64,000 nt of DNA from Adiantum capillus-veneris (taxonomy: Eukaryota > Streptophyta > Polypodiopsida > Polypodiales > Pteridaceae). Under the pieces are notes generated by a model, which ran no database searches, was not told the DNA's origin, and saw only the letters and a list, made by a program, of their open reading frames with translations. A program made the translations under genes and the position numbers. Within the stretch, counting starts at the first letter, position 1; each line of letters opens with the position of its first letter. Positions 1-11,369 of the stretch are shown here, one piece after another. The stretch is from positions 3,510,358 to 3,574,357 of the forward strand of contig CM043959.1 in NCBI GenBank assembly GCA_014529385.2, given 5' to 3'.

Positions 1-508
1 AAGTACAAATGTTATGTATGGCTGAAAGTTACGACACCAAAAAGAGCACCCATTTTTGTAGCCGGTTGCTACATGCCTCATCATGATTCCCCCTTTTATG
101 CTTACATGGATAGAGATCAACCATTTTTTTAAAGAAGAGGACCTTGATTATTTCAAAGGCGAAGGTGATGTTATTGTATTTGGGGATATGAATGCTCGCA
201 CAAAAACATTGCAACATGATACTCAACAATTTAATATGCCATACATTTCGAGGGAGATGGAGGAGGTTCATTTGTATGATTGTTCTGAGAAAGAGCTTGA
301 TCACTATGGAAAGTTACTTTTACACATGTGTAATAGCACGGGTATGTTCATTTCCAATGGTGTATCTTTGTGGAGTGGCACCTATAAATTTACATGTAGA
401 AAACATAATGGGGATAGTGCAATTGACTATATGCTACTCGCCGAAGCCATCATGTATAGCATAAAGAGTTTTATGTTTGACCAGTGGACCCCAAAATCAG
501 ACCACTAA
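1..508 (+). pseudogene. LINE APE-type endonuclease domain, frameshifted
   Basis: This part encodes an exonuclease-endonuclease-phosphatase fold, which nicks target DNA in LINE retrotransposition. Visible motifs are AGCYMPHHD (about 58-87, first frame), FGDMNART (about 180-203), DSAIDYML (about 412-435) and a terminal SDH before the stop at 508. These correspond to the usual GDxN, xxDY and SDH catalytic boxes of APE endonucleases. A frameshift lies in the run of eight T at 123-130: the first frame ends in a stop there and the second frame carries the rest. The 5' end is cut by the window edge. Confidence 0.8.
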
Positions 509-1471
509 ACCTTATAGATTGACCTTGCATGTAGAGAAGCAACTAAGCATGATAATCCCAGCCAAAGGGAAGAGAAGCTATCACTATGTATGGATTTCAA
601 ACCGGCACCAATGTATATTGAAATGGTTGAGCAAAAGTTATGGATGACAAAGCTTCAATATCACGCACCATTGGAAACTAAATGGAAAGATTTCAAGAAA
701 GTTATTTGTTCTTGTGCCGAAGAATGCTTTGCCAAGAATGGTTTGATAAAGAATGTCAAGATGCTCGAAAGTCCTTGATAAAGCTTGATGCAACTATGGA
801 CAAATACAACTATCAAAGTCATTTTCATACATATAAGTCATTGATCCAAAAGACGAGAAGAAGATGAAAAGTAAAGCAACAACTTTTTCATGTTCAAGAA
901 AAGGCATGTGCATGTGGAAGATTTTGGAGAAACTTGAGAGGCAAGCGGGTTGAGAATTTTGGTAAGTTGAGTCTTGCAGATATGTACACACATTGTAGGC
1001 AACTATATGAGCAACCAAATATTGAAAAAATGCCATTTTATGGTTCACTCCCATGTATGCCCTCTTTTTTAACTATTGAGGATGTATGTGGTGGGCTTGA
1101 AAAGTTGGCCACTCGCAAAGCGAGAGATCTTCAAGATATCAATACAAGATGATCAAATGGACGGGAGGTTTTACCCATGAGTGGATGTGTGATATGTTCA
1201 ACCTTGTACTTCAACATGGTATGCCTTATGATTGGAGAACTAATTGGTCAAGCCATTGCACAAAGGAGGGGATATAAAGAATGTAAACAACTATCGAACT
1301 ATAATAATTGGGTCTCTTATGGCAAAGTTGTTTGGGTGCATAATGGTGTTGAAATTGAGTGATTGGGCTGAAGATAATGATAAGCATGCAAAAGGACAAG
1401 TGGGTTTTTGTTGATTCGATAGAACCATTGATCATCTTATCACTCTTTACGTTCTCATAGAGGAAAGTCAG

Positions 1472-1733
1472 TTGAAAGGCAAGCGATTGTATTGTTGCTT
1501 TGTGGACTTTAGGAAAGCCTTTGATATGATTCTACCTAACGATTTGTCGAAAAAGATGGAAGAACTTCAAGTGCCAAGTGAGTTTATGCTTGCGGTTTCT
1601 CAAATCTATGCAAAGGTGATGTGTCAATTGCACATGGGAAGAGGAATTTTAGAAATTTTTGTAAGCATTATTGGGGTTAAACAATGATGTCCATTGTCAC
1701 CAACTCTCTTTGGTCTATGCATCGATTGAGCTT
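1472..1733 (+). pseudogene. LINE reverse transcriptase N-terminal blocks
   Basis: The frame shows YCCFVDFRKAFDM (the F-x-D-F-x-x-AFD block of non-LTR reverse transcriptases). Further on, CPLSPTLFGLCID is the PLSP-x-LF block. An in-frame TGA (about 1684-1686) sits where the related copy at 43.6 kb reads Gly in VKQG. Sequence stops at the junction near 1733, so the palm catalytic aspartates are absent and no enzyme can be made. Confidence 0.8.
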
Positions 1734-2220
1734 AAATGAGATTGTCATAAAACCTCGTAGTGGTCACATTGTTTACAGAAACATCTAGCATCGCCAGTAC
1801 TTTCTCCCATCCAAAGGGTTCAAACAAATCCTTTGAAAATGGTTCCTTCAAGTAGTAATTATCTTCTATTGAGCGCTCTAGGATGCAATCCTCCCTTCTA
1901 AGGATCTCGCATTTCGATGCTCCACGTATCCAAATATATGCATCCTTCACTAGCCAATCATGCCTGGTTGTGATTTCTTTGTGCCGTAAGTAGAGATGGT
2001 CATAGCCCCAATCTTGAACCATCTTGAGTTTACTATAAAGGGTCGCCCCAAAATAACTCCAAACTTGTTGCCTTTTTCAAAATCTACTACAACAAAGGTA
2101 TGTTCGTATTCTATCCCACATGACGATACAATTACTTATTCCATCATTCTTAAGGGTTTCTCTACATATACATATCAATCTACTAGTTGCAACACCATAT
2201 TAGAGAGTTTGAGACTTTAG
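1734..2220 (-). pseudogene. LTR-retroelement protease/post-protease fragment (tail to tail with LINE)
   Basis: On the minus strand the segment reads SSCGIEYEHTFVVVDF, then VILGRPF, then (frame-shifted) MVQDWGYDHLYLRHKE and GASKCEILRREDCILERSIED. The same order of motifs is found in the gag-protease pseudogene at 57.67-58.27 kb, and also at 43.14-43.62 kb. ILGRPF is the C-terminal flap/loop signature of retroelement aspartic proteases. The part with the catalytic Asp is not included here. Several frameshifts are present. Confidence 0.75.
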
Positions 2221-2472
2221 AGACAATTTGGAAATTTGAAAGCAATACAAATCCCGTAAGTCTGAGAATTTCGTTAATTTGGAATTGAGATTTGTACATA
2301 AAGTGCACTAAGATTATTGAAAAATACCTTTGGTTGCAAGCTATTGAATGGTTCATATTAGTTAAAGAGATGATTGTAAGAATTGTTGGTATAAGAGAGT
2401 TGATAAAAATGTTCTTTAGGTGGTGTTCAAAAACACCTTAATTTGGTTTTTTGGAATCCCATGCCTTGTCCT

Positions 2473-5327
2473 TTACTCAAAAGAATCTTTCATACTTTCT
2501 TTGGCCCTTGTCACAATCTTTGTAGGAATTTTGACTTTTTTGGGAATGCCCCTGCTTGGCATCCAAGAAAAGACAATACTTTCTATTGCTTCCCATCGTT
2601 TAGGATCCTTCACATTACACATCCAATATTTCTCCCAACAATTTGAGTAAACATCCACATCCGCTGCATTTCGACGAGAACAAACTGGGGCCCAATATTG
2701 TATAAGAATTTTTTTGAAGCTATTTTAACACTTTTCCATGTCTATGTCACTTTGTGCAACTCCAAGCCATATTGGATAAATTGATTCTAAAGGTCGAACA
2801 AGCACAAAGTCTCCCTGTTTTACATCCACCATCGGGTCAAATGAATCCTTCGTTCTTTTTGATGCATGACCACAATAATGGTCATCCAAGTCTTCTATTC
2901 CCTGAAATTCATCTTCCTCGTTTTCTTCAACACATATTGTTTCACCTTGTGTTCTTGGCCAAAAGTCCACAAATTTGGTTACATGATGAATGTGTGGCGT
3001 TTGCAAAGCATGGACCATGTCTTTCCAATAATCAACTACTGGGGCTATAAACATTTTGTATCTAGAGTCTATTGTACCTTGTTTATCTGTGTACCACTTT
3101 TCCCAATATTTTATGTAGTCTTTAATCCCCCCTACTACCTCGTGGTGCTCTTTTACATAATCAAACATTGGTACACCCTTTGGAAGGCTAGGCTTCCCAT
3201 CATTCCCTTTTTTCCACAGTTCAATACCACCTTCTCTTGGCAACCAATCCATTGACTTTGGATGCATCTTGTATTGCATGATAGGCAAGTCACCCTGCAT
3301 ATAGAACCTAAATTGAAGAGGTTTTGAGTGCCCCACAAGAGCTTCCTTTGAATCACACAAGTGGTCCTCAATATAGCTTTTAAAATCTGGCACATGCGTT
3401 AAAAGAAATGGAGTAGGCTTTGTGCTCTCACACGATTGGAAATGTTCCATGAGATGCGGAAATGTAAAAGTCATGCTTGTCCTTAGCTTCTCTAAAAACT
3501 TACTAAACATTGCATCAATGTCCTCGTGTGTATGACCCACCATTAAGAAACCCAACTAGATCATCTTGAATGTCCCTCGTGCAACTAGCAATGACAAAAA
3601 TGCAAATAGATAGCGATTTTTGTTTTCTGACCCACAATTATCCAATTGCAATAGTAAGTTATGGGGGAGCTTTTTGAAGCCATAGACATCACCATGCCCT
3701 ACATCTTCATTTTCACATCTCGATCCTTGTGTAATCCCTTGATGATGATCTAGTGCTTTCCTGGAATTTAGAGATTGAAGCACTATAGAAGAAGACCTTG
3801 GCATTCCATCTAGCTCAAGGTCACCCTTTTCATGACTATCCAATCTTTCTAGGTTTCTTAAGCATAGAGATAGAGAGCCAATTGTGAAGTTTGGGTCATG
3901 TGGCCACAAATCAATTGCAAAGTGACCATACCTTCTCTGCCCATGTCCATGTGCAATCAAGCCAGTCAAAGAGACTGGAAGCTAAGGAGACCTATCTATT
4001 TGCTTTGACTTTGACCTTAGCCTTGGAGTTGCAGTCTTTGCTTGGTCCATCTTGTCATGTATGATGCATAAATTTGTTTGCGGTTCCAACTGCGATGCTA
4101 AGCGCCAACGATAGTAAAAATTTCTATAGCTTTGTTGTTGTAGCATGTGAACTCGACGCTTCCTTAAAAGCGCATTACACTCTTGTAGACACTTTGTTGA
4201 TGCCATTTTTTCCTTTATTTCTGAGCAAATAGCGCATTTGGAGAACATGCTTGTTGTTGCAAGACTAACATGCTTGAACTCTGTGTTCCATATCCGATTG
4301 AATGAAGATATTGACACTTTCTTACTTCCAACCTGCTCCAAGGTCTTATTCACTTCTATCCAAATGTCTATTTGTTTGTAGATGTCAGGGATGACTAATT
4401 GCGTTTCAAGTGTTCCATCATGCATTGTGCGGCTTTTATGTGGCATTTTCTCTGCATTCTTCTGAACAAAGTCTTTGAGAATTGCTCTTCCCATCTCTAT
4501 GTGATCTTGACCCGCTCTTATTGTCCCTTTGTTTCCATGCATTGCCCTCCTCACACACCTTGCTCAAATTGAGCTTTGTACCTATAAAAAGAAGTTCTTG
4601 ATATACCATGCATCTCGTACCATGCTCTTCCACATACAATCTTCCCACTGAGAACAAAGATGTACTTCCTTGTGCCGACACCATCAACTCGGCAAGACGA
4701 ATCAAGTGTGTCATACACATAATTTGTACGTTCCTCCAATTGCATATCCCAAAAATGTTTTCGCAAGTTGAGCAACTCTTCTCTATTTGTGATTTGGAAA
4801 CATTTTTCTTGACAACAATCAATGGTTGCAATTTGTGAGACAGCTCCCATAGACATCCTGGCCTCCGAAGCTTTTAGAGCAAGAATCCTAGGCTTTCTAT
4901 TAGCCATACAATAAGTTCGTTTGTGTACAAAAAGTGACCTTGTCCCTGCAACAAAATTTGTAGCCACATAATCCACATTGTCCATCTCCCTGCCCGTGTC
5001 TTCATCCACAAATTCTTTGCCCAATGTTTTGGAAAGCAATGGTGATCCGTCTTGGAAGGTAAGCCTCTTAATAGGCCATTGTACTAAAGTAATGCAATCT
5101 AAGCTGTCACCTGCACTCGTCCTTGTTCCTTCATTGTAAGCTTTATTCACCACCACACAAAGATCTTCTTCTCCTAAAACCTCATAGTCAATCACTTCAT
5201 ATGGAAAAGATAGAAGTATAGCCCCTGTTCCAATGCAATATTTCATCCCCTCTGACCAAAGCAAGACATCACGCTCTTTCCAACTCTCTCGTAATTGATC
5301 TCCGTAGTCGACTTCCTCCAAATGCAC
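2473..5327 (-). pseudogene. DUF7869-type protein (transposase-like), decayed
   Basis: About 950 codons on the minus strand form one protein in pieces. The N-terminal part (5327-4551) ends in CGRAWYEMHGISRTSFYRY. The middle part has CSKCAIC-type cysteines and then LCIIHDKMDQAKTATPRL. The next part has HGQRRYGHFAIDLWPHDPN and LLLQLDNCGSENKNRYLF. The last part begins MVGHTHEDIDAMFSKF. The D(KMD), D(NCGSENKN) and GHTHEDID boxes are those I associate with the DUF7869 family, whose RNase-H-like look suggests a transposase. That family assignment is from memory. Damage: a TG-dinucleotide frameshift at about 4551, in-frame TAG near 3971 and 3557, and TAA at 2725. The C-terminus continues in frame to 2473 (CWEKYWMCNVKDP). 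Coding-like remnants extend upstream to about 5480. Confidence 0.7.
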
Positions 5328-5780
5328 CAGCTAATATTGTGAAATGTGGTGAATAAAATGGAGTCACTTTGCATATCTCCTTTGTTTCATGCTAGAGCTC
5401 GAGTTGGAGGAAGATGCATCTGTACTATGTAATTCTAAACTTCTTATGTTTTTCTCACTTCCAAAGGTCATGGCTGCTAATAAAAAGGGTACAATGTTTA
5501 CTGCCTTTTAGCATATACACCGTGAATACACACGGTAATTGGCCTTGACATCATTATCACCATCATCGCACCTATTTGTGGGAACAAAAGTAATGCAAAC
5601 TTCATCAACCCTAGGTATCATTCCAAAACCACAATAGTGGCACTATCACCAACTGCGGAGCTCTTCAAATCTCACTATGTTGAGATTGTGTTATCACGAT
5701 CGCTGTGGGAATGAGTGGATGAGCATACATCAAGGCAAGTGTTGGCCCACGGCTGTGCTGCTTTCAGAGTCATGTTGGAG
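5328..5780. other. Non-coding stretch
   Basis: There is no convincing gene. Minus-strand pieces such as SLELHSTDASSSNSSSSMKQ (about 5385-5445) may be the eroded N-terminus of the DUF7869-type gene. Confidence 0.4.
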
Positions 5781-5801
5781 TCTCTCTCTCTCTCTCTCTC
5801 T

Positions 5802-6079
<278 letters not shown>

Positions 6080-6097
6080 CTTGATCAGCTCTAACAT

Positions 6098-6350
6098 GAA
6101 GCCACAGCCCGCTGAAGCAATCGTAGGAGCACGCCAACACTTTGGACGCAGCAAATCCACCTCCTCCTTCTCCTCCTCCTCCTCCATCTCCGCCTCCGCA
6201 GTCACCACCGTCACCACCTCCTCCCTTGCTGCCGCCGCAGCTGCCATACCCAGGCCCGTACCCCTACTATTATACCCATACCCTCGCTTGTACCCCTACC
6301 CATGCTCGTACCCTACCTAGCCACGCCCGCTTTTGCCTCCTTAGAAGGCC
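6098..6350 (-). pseudogene. Glycine-rich protein remnant, copy 1
   Basis: Read on the minus strand, the CCT-rich stretch gives GYGPGYGSCGG, then GGGGDGGDCGGGDGGGGG, then FAASKVLACSYDCFSG, with a GYEHG/GYKRGYGYNSRGTG lead-in. This composition matches plant glycine-rich proteins. Frames shift and there is a stop in the lead-in. I see no clear start or signal peptide, so it may be only a low-complexity remnant. Confidence 0.35.
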
Positions 6351-6792
6351 TGCACACAAGAAGTTGGCAGTGCAGCCGAGAGTTTGCGCAGTCACCACCC
6401 ACACTAGCCTTACATATGCGTGTTGACTTATGGGCGTCGTTGGTGCCCTCCACGTACACCCACACTCACACAACAAACACACACACACACACACACACAC
6501 ATGAAATTGCATATGTGATCGAACATCAATAAAATACATCGCAATGCTTCATTTACGAAGAAACATCTACGTAAAGGTACAGGCCATGGCTTGACCAGCT
6601 ACGGAGTTTTTTTTTCCACACAAAGGCAGGAGGCGCGACAAAAAAAATTTGGTTGGCCCAAAAGGGGGTCTGTTTCCAGGGCTCTGTTGGCAACCGTTGT
6701 GATACCATCTGACGAAGGTGACGGTTGCGGCTCTTGGCCAGCTTGGACTTCGTAACTGCCATGATCGACTGGCGCTCCTTCAAGTTGGTGGG

Positions 6793-6834
<42 letters not shown>

Positions 6835-6835
6835 G

Positions 6836-7090
6836 CAAGAAGCCACAACCACTGAAGCAATCATAGGAGCACGCCAACACTTTGGATGCAGCAAATCCAC
6901 CTCCTTCTCCTCCTCCTCCTCCGTCTCCGCCTCCGCCTCCGTAGCCACCAACAGCAACACCTCCTTCCCAGTCGCCGCCTCAGTTGCCACCCGTACCCCT
7001 ACTATTATACCCATACCCTCGCTTGTACCCGTACCCATGCTCGTACCCTACGTAGCCACGCTCGCTTTTGCCTCTTCAGAAGGCCTGCAC
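6836..7090 (-). pseudogene. Glycine-rich protein remnant, copy 2
   Basis: The second duplicated copy reads GKSERGYVGYEHGYGYKRG, a stop after GTGGN, GGDWEGGVAVGGYGGGGGD, then FAASKVLACSYDCFSG on the minus strand. It is closer to an open glycine-rich frame than copy 1 but still has an in-frame TGA. The shared C-terminus FAASKVLACSYDCFSG argues that this strand is the coding one. Confidence 0.4.
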
Positions 7091-7495
7091 TGGAGCCGAG
7101 AGTTTGTGCAGTCACCTCCCACGCTAGCCTCGTTGGTGCCCTCCACGTACTGCGCAATCACGTCCTCGTTGGTGCCCTCCACGTACACACACACTCACAC
7201 AACAAACAAACAGACACATGGAATTGCGTCTTTGATAGAGCATCAATGAAATACATTGCAATGCTTCATTTACTGAGCAACGTCTACGTAAAGGTACAGG
7301 CCATGGCATGATCAACTCGGGAGTTTTTTTTTCCCACACAAAGGCAGGAGGCGCGAGAAAAAATTTTCGGCTGCCGAGAAGGGGGTCTTTTTCCGGGGCT
7401 CTGTTCACAATTGTTGTGATGCCATCTGACAAAGGTGAAGGTTCCTGGCTAGCTTGGTGCTCCGTAAAGTTGGTGCGGCTCTCTCTCTCTCTCTC

Positions 7496-7693
7496 TCTAG
7501 CACTGCGTGCCGGCGCGCGCCCTTAAAGGGAGTTCAAGTCTTGAGAAACACACGCACAAAAAGACTCTCCTCGTTGCTTAGGATAGTTTCCTCTCTCTCT
7601 AGCACCGCGCGCCGGCGCGCGCCCTTAAAGGGAGTTCAAGTCTTGAGAAACACACACACAAAAAGACTCTCCTCGTTGCTTAGGATAGTTTCC
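7496..7693. repeat. Approximately 105-bp tandem duplication with GGCGCGCGCC core
   Basis: Two units each carry CGGCGCGCGCCCTTAAAGGG followed by AGTTCAAGTCTTGAGAAACAC, at about 7510 and 7614. Short (CT)n tracts flank each. The GGCGCGCGCC palindrome is unusually CpG-rich for this AT-rich window. Confidence 0.85.
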
Positions 7694-7734
7694 TACGAAG
7701 TTAAAACTTCTTGTTCTTCTCCTCTTTCTCCCTC

Positions 7735-7739
7735 CCTCC

Positions 7740-7770
<31 letters not shown>

Positions 7771-7885
7771 AATCTCTCTCTCCGCGCACTGGCGTACATT
7801 AGTGAAGGCAGTCCAAGGCCCTGTTTAGATAAACTAGTTACTAGTTACCTCTCTCTCTCTCTCTCTCTATGTGTGTGTGTGTGTC
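7735..7885. repeat. (CT)n and (TG)n microsatellites
   Basis: Two CT-rich tracts (about 7739-7785 and 7849-7868) and a short TG run (about 7869-7884) are separated by unique sequence. Confidence 0.9.
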
Positions 7886-8010
7886 TTTCCCCCAAAGGCT
7901 GCATTAGAGACATTCATGTCTTACATAGCACATAAGAAAATTGGCGGTTTGGCCCATGTGTGGAGTATTCTTGATGAGTACAACCTCTTCGAGAGGGATG
8001 TTGAGACAGG

Positions 8011-8310
8011 TCAAGGGATGCCAACCTCCTTGAACATTTCCTCGGTTTCAATGGCCTGCAACTGCTTAAGGATGGATTTGTGGATGTCTTGAGCACTGAG
8101 GACTAAGCCATCAAGGTTGATCTCCTCCTTGATGTTAGTGTAAGTGCAGGGGTCTTGTCTGTACGGTGCTTGATGAGAATTTGGCACTTGGGGTTGCTGG
8201 ATTTGCGCTAGAAACTCCACGATTGATGCAAACCTCACATCGAAGGCGTTGAACTCGATCTTCACCTTGCTTAGATGCTTCAACATCTCTCTCTCTCTGT
8301 CTCTCTGCAC
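8011..8310 (-). other. Short unrecognised coding-like ORF
   Basis: A minus-strand ORF of just under 100 codons contains KIEFNAFDVRFASIVEFLAQ and DGLVLSAQDIHKSILKQLQA. It is mildly amphipathic and not low-complexity apart from its N-terminus in a (CT)n tract. I recognise no family. It could be an exon or a gene fragment. Confidence 0.25.
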
Positions 8311-8334
8311 ACGACACTGGCGTGCAACTTTTTA

Positions 8335-8460
8335 AGGTTTCCACACTAAATTACACTACATTTCTCCAAAATTTGTAGGTTTTCTTACCTCAAATCTAAA
8401 ATTTAGAGGTAAATCTTAAAATTTTAGGTGGGATCACACATAACCTAGGTTTTGTTTATC
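8335..8460 (-). repeat. Inverted relative of the AAACCTAGGTTT repeat at 10.5-10.8 kb
   Basis: The block contains AATTACACTACATTT, TTTGTAGGTTTTCTTACCTC, AAATTTAGAGGTAAAT and AACCTAGGTTTT in the order opposite to the repeats at 10485-10850. It is a reverse-oriented copy of the same short element. Confidence 0.65.
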
Positions 8461-9405
8461 ATTAACTATAAATAAATCATCTTATGTACTGTGCAAACCG
8501 AAGCTCTCTCACAAATCTTGCCCACTCTCAAGGTACTCTTTTCCTTTTACACGGACCAAGTGCTCCACAAAACTAAGGAAACAAATTTCACAGTTGAGAC
8601 ATTTTATTGGGTCAAAGTAATTTCAATCAAATTGTGTTGATGGATTGGACATAATTTATTTATTTTTTTAAAATAAAATATTTTAGCCTCTTCAAAATTA
8701 AGAATCTCGCATTTTAAAAATTGGTTTGTATTTTAATATACTTTAATGTCTTTACAATTTAGGATTAGTAAAGCATTTTAGTGTTTCAGAAGATTTAGAA
8801 CCCCAATAACCCATCTTGAGCGAGCCTGCAGTAAAAAATGATTAGGGACATAACCATATTGAACCAGAGCATGGCCACAAGCTTATTTATATGAATCTGT
8901 TGCAGCAGACACGGCAATGGTCATGCTTCCGAGTGTTAAGTGTAATTTCTACCTTAAAGGGGCAAAGACGAGCAATGGCCGTGGTATGCAAGTCCTTGCC
9001 TAGAGATTATTAAAGCAATGATTTGTTGCCTTGGATACTAGAAATTTGGTCAGTCTCGCCCATTCATCAATGGAAAAAATCATTGGGTTTGCAAAGTCAA
9101 TGTAAGATGACGTGTTTTGGGATTCTACAAAATCAAACAAGCAGATGTGTGCAATTAATTAGTGATGGCTTACATGATATTAAGCACCCGATTGTCACAC
9201 CATGTTTTTGGGGTTGCAAAAAACACATCACATCCGGTTTGAACCCCATGGTGGTTGTGGAGGATTATATTTGGTTTTGCATTTACTTTGCTACACTATC
9301 CTCTATAGAGTCAGTATTGAGGTCTTGATCTTGGCTTTTTAATTTTATATATTCGCTCGGTTATTTGTTCGCTCGGAAGTACTCGCTCGAGGATTGGGAT
9401 TCCTC
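8461..9405. other. No recognisable gene
   Basis: AT-rich sequence. One ORF at 9023-9328 has no family features that I can support. Confidence 0.5.
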
Positions 9406-9409
9406 ACTC

Positions 9410-9790
9410 ACGAGTGGACCACGTGACAGAAACTTTAGGACTACACCAAGGATTATTAGACACATTCAAGGAATGTCAAGGATATGGGTTTGCAATTATT
9501 CACAATCTACCAAACCCCACTTCCATTACACCCTATGTTTACTTGGCTAACATAACTTGGGGTGTACCATCATAGTGTGGCCTCAAGATTTGACCACGTG
9601 GAAAAAACTTGAGGTCATGCTAAGAGTCATCATACACATTCAAGGCCTATGTCAAGGCTATGGGTTTGAAGCTATTCAATCTGTATGTTTACTCACTTAA
9701 GATAACATGGGTCGTACGAGGAACCTCAAGATTTGACCAAGTGGAAAAAACTTGAGGTCCATGCCAAGGACATAGACACATTTATATACA
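9410..9790. repeat. Three tandem units of about 145-165 bp
   Basis: Each unit carries GACCACGTGG or GACCAAGTGG, then AAAAAACTTGAGGTC or a variant, then ACACATTCAAGG, then GGCTATGGGTTTG. The clearest pair starts at 9581 and 9724 (period 143), with a more diverged unit from about 9415. Confidence 0.75.
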
Positions 9791-9865
9791 CATAGACATG
9801 TAAATAAATATAGATATATGGACAGATATGCATTGACTAATGGAAGGATCTTTTTAAAGGAAATA

Positions 9866-9873
9866 AATATATG

Positions 9874-9957
<84 letters not shown>

Positions 9958-9983
9958 TATTCAAATATATATTCATATATATA

Positions 9984-10030
<47 letters not shown>

Positions 10031-10062
10031 CTATATGTATGTATGTATGTATGTATGTATAT
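9866..10062. repeat. (TA)n / (CA)n / (TATG)n compound microsatellite
   Basis: TA run (about 9883-9941), CA run (about 9942-9957), TG run (about 9983-10000), TA run, then TATG repeats to about 10062. Ile-Tyr ORFs here are artefacts. Confidence 0.97.
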
Positions 10063-10146
10063 GTATGTTCCTAACCTGTCACCTTCCGCCCAACGCTGTC
10101 TCTTTAAGTGCCTACATCAACTCCTAGAGGCTATGCCCTAGTCTTC

Positions 10147-10355
10147 CGGTGTTCATGAAAAATGTATCTTAGCTTAATATCGTGCCATTTTCAATTTCAA
10201 AAATGCCGGTTGAAGGCAAGGGGAAAAGGAGAAATTCCACCCGAAAATAGAGAAAATTAGTGTAAAAATAAACCTAATTTTATAAGATTTCCTCTTGGAA
10301 AATTCAAGAAAGGAAATTTGTGTATGTTTGGAAAAATGATTTTTCCCGAACACTG
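10147..10355. mobile_element. MITE-like element with GTGTTC terminal inverted repeats
   Basis: The left end GTGTTCATGAAAAAT (10149) and the reverse complement of the right end, GTGTTCGGGAAAAAT (to 10353), match at 13 of 15 positions. With two further bases both ends approach CAGTGTTC. The interior has no ORF. No clear target duplication is seen. A partial relative starts at about 13624 (GTGTTCCAAAAAAGTG then CCTTAGCTTAA). Confidence 0.6.
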
Positions 10356-10484
10356 CATGAAGCTCGTCCCTTTCCTTTCAAAGGCGAGGGTAGACTCCCA
10401 AGTCAGCTTTCCTCCCGAACACTGACGGGGATAGACTCCCATGTCGGCTTGCCCAAGTCCGCTTCAAATTTAAGTCTTGCAGCT

Positions 10485-10850
10485 CAGTGCTGGAAAAAAA
10501 ACCTAGGTTTAATGTACTAACACCTATAAATTTTGAAATTTACCTCTAAATTTTATATTTGAAGGTGAGAAAACCTACAATTTTTTTAAAAAAATTTAGT
10601 GTAATTCGGTGTAAAAACCTTCAAATTTTGTCAATTGACCTCTGGTGACCCAATGCTCGAAAAAAAACCTAGGTTTAGTGTAATCCCACCTACAAATTTT
10701 TAAATTTACCTCTAAATTTTATTTTTGAAGGTGGGAAAACCTACAAAATTTTGAAAACATTAGTGTAATTTGGTGTAAAAACCTTCAACTTTTGTCAATT
10801 TACGCATCCTGTTATGTAGGTTTGCGAAGTTTTTGGAAAAAGGAGCATTG
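10485..10850. mobile_element. Two adjacent AAACCTAGGTTT-type MITE-like repeats
   Basis: Two consecutive copies (about 10485-10645 and 10651-10850) share AAAAAAAACCTAGGTTTA, ACCTCTAAATTTTAT, GAAGGTG and GTGTAAAAACCTTCAA. The second is bounded by perfect 8-bp inverted CAATGCTC/GAGCATTG. No ORF and no obvious target duplication. Confidence 0.6.
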
Positions 10851-11369
10851 CTCTAGTCTTTCACAAATGTAGGGATGCCTAATTTTTGAAGGCTTGGACG
10901 CCCTTCGGAGGCACTTTTTCCCTTCAGTGAAGGGCAAAAATTTTTTAACCCTTGAAAGAAGGATAGTATATTGAAAAATCTATGAGCAGCCCTTCTAATT
11001 TTTTCCTAAATATAGCTTAATGAAGGATATGCAAGAATTTACCCTTCAAACGAATGATTAAGGTCACCCTTCAAAAACGAGCCTTGAATGTAGGTTTGCC
11101 AAGTTTTCTAAAGAATGGTTTTTTTCGAGCATTGGTCCTGCTGCTCGCTGCCACTGCACAACCTGTTTGTCTCGATCTCTCCCAGCTCGGCAATGCCAAC
11201 ACAGTGTTCAGGAAAAGTGTGCCTCAACTTAGCAGTGTTCACCAAAAACCTTTTTTAAGAACCAGTGGAAAAAAGGAAAGATTTGAAAATCTACCGGTTT
11301 TTATTGGTTTTTACACTAAAATCCTGAAAAGCTTGTGAAAACACTAGAGACTGCAGCTTAGCCTTGCGC

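Larger units (their letters stand above)
1..1733 (+). mobile_element. LINE (non-LTR retrotransposon) fragment, copy 1
   Basis: The segment reads as consecutive pieces of one LINE ORF2 in shifting frames: endonuclease up to about 508, the linker with a WFDKECQDARKSL motif (about 735-775), a pre-RT stretch with EDVCGGLEKLATRKARD (1077-1125), and the first reverse-transcriptase blocks (1472-1733). It starts at the window edge, so its 5' part is unseen. It stops inside RT before any catalytic FADD/YADD box, where it meets a retroelement fragment on the other strand. Frameshifts and stops make it dead. Related copies lie at 23646-24934 (-) and 43621-45325 (-). This copy keeps about 1.06 kb that is deleted in the 43.6-kb copy. 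Confidence 0.85.
6086..7470. repeat. Tandem duplication with a unit of about 740 bp
   Basis: The segment from about 6098 and the segment from about 6838 share the same order of landmarks: AGAAGCCACAACC, GGAGCACGCCAACACTTTGG, a CCTCCT-rich part, GTACAGGCCATGGC, CACAAAGGCAGGAGGCGCGA and GGGCTCTGTT. The offset is about 740 bp. (AC)n (about 6477-6501) and (CT)n (about 6794-6833) tracts sit inside. Copies differ by indels in the low-complexity parts. Confidence 0.85.

Noticed and set aside
9023-9328. 101-codon ORF with an IVTPCFWG stretch resembling APSFWG of the composite ORF
   Set aside because: The likeness is limited to a few residues and the surroundings do not align.
9818-10141. Ile-Tyr and Cys-Val repeat ORFs
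   Set aside because: Translation of (TA)n and (TG)n microsatellites.
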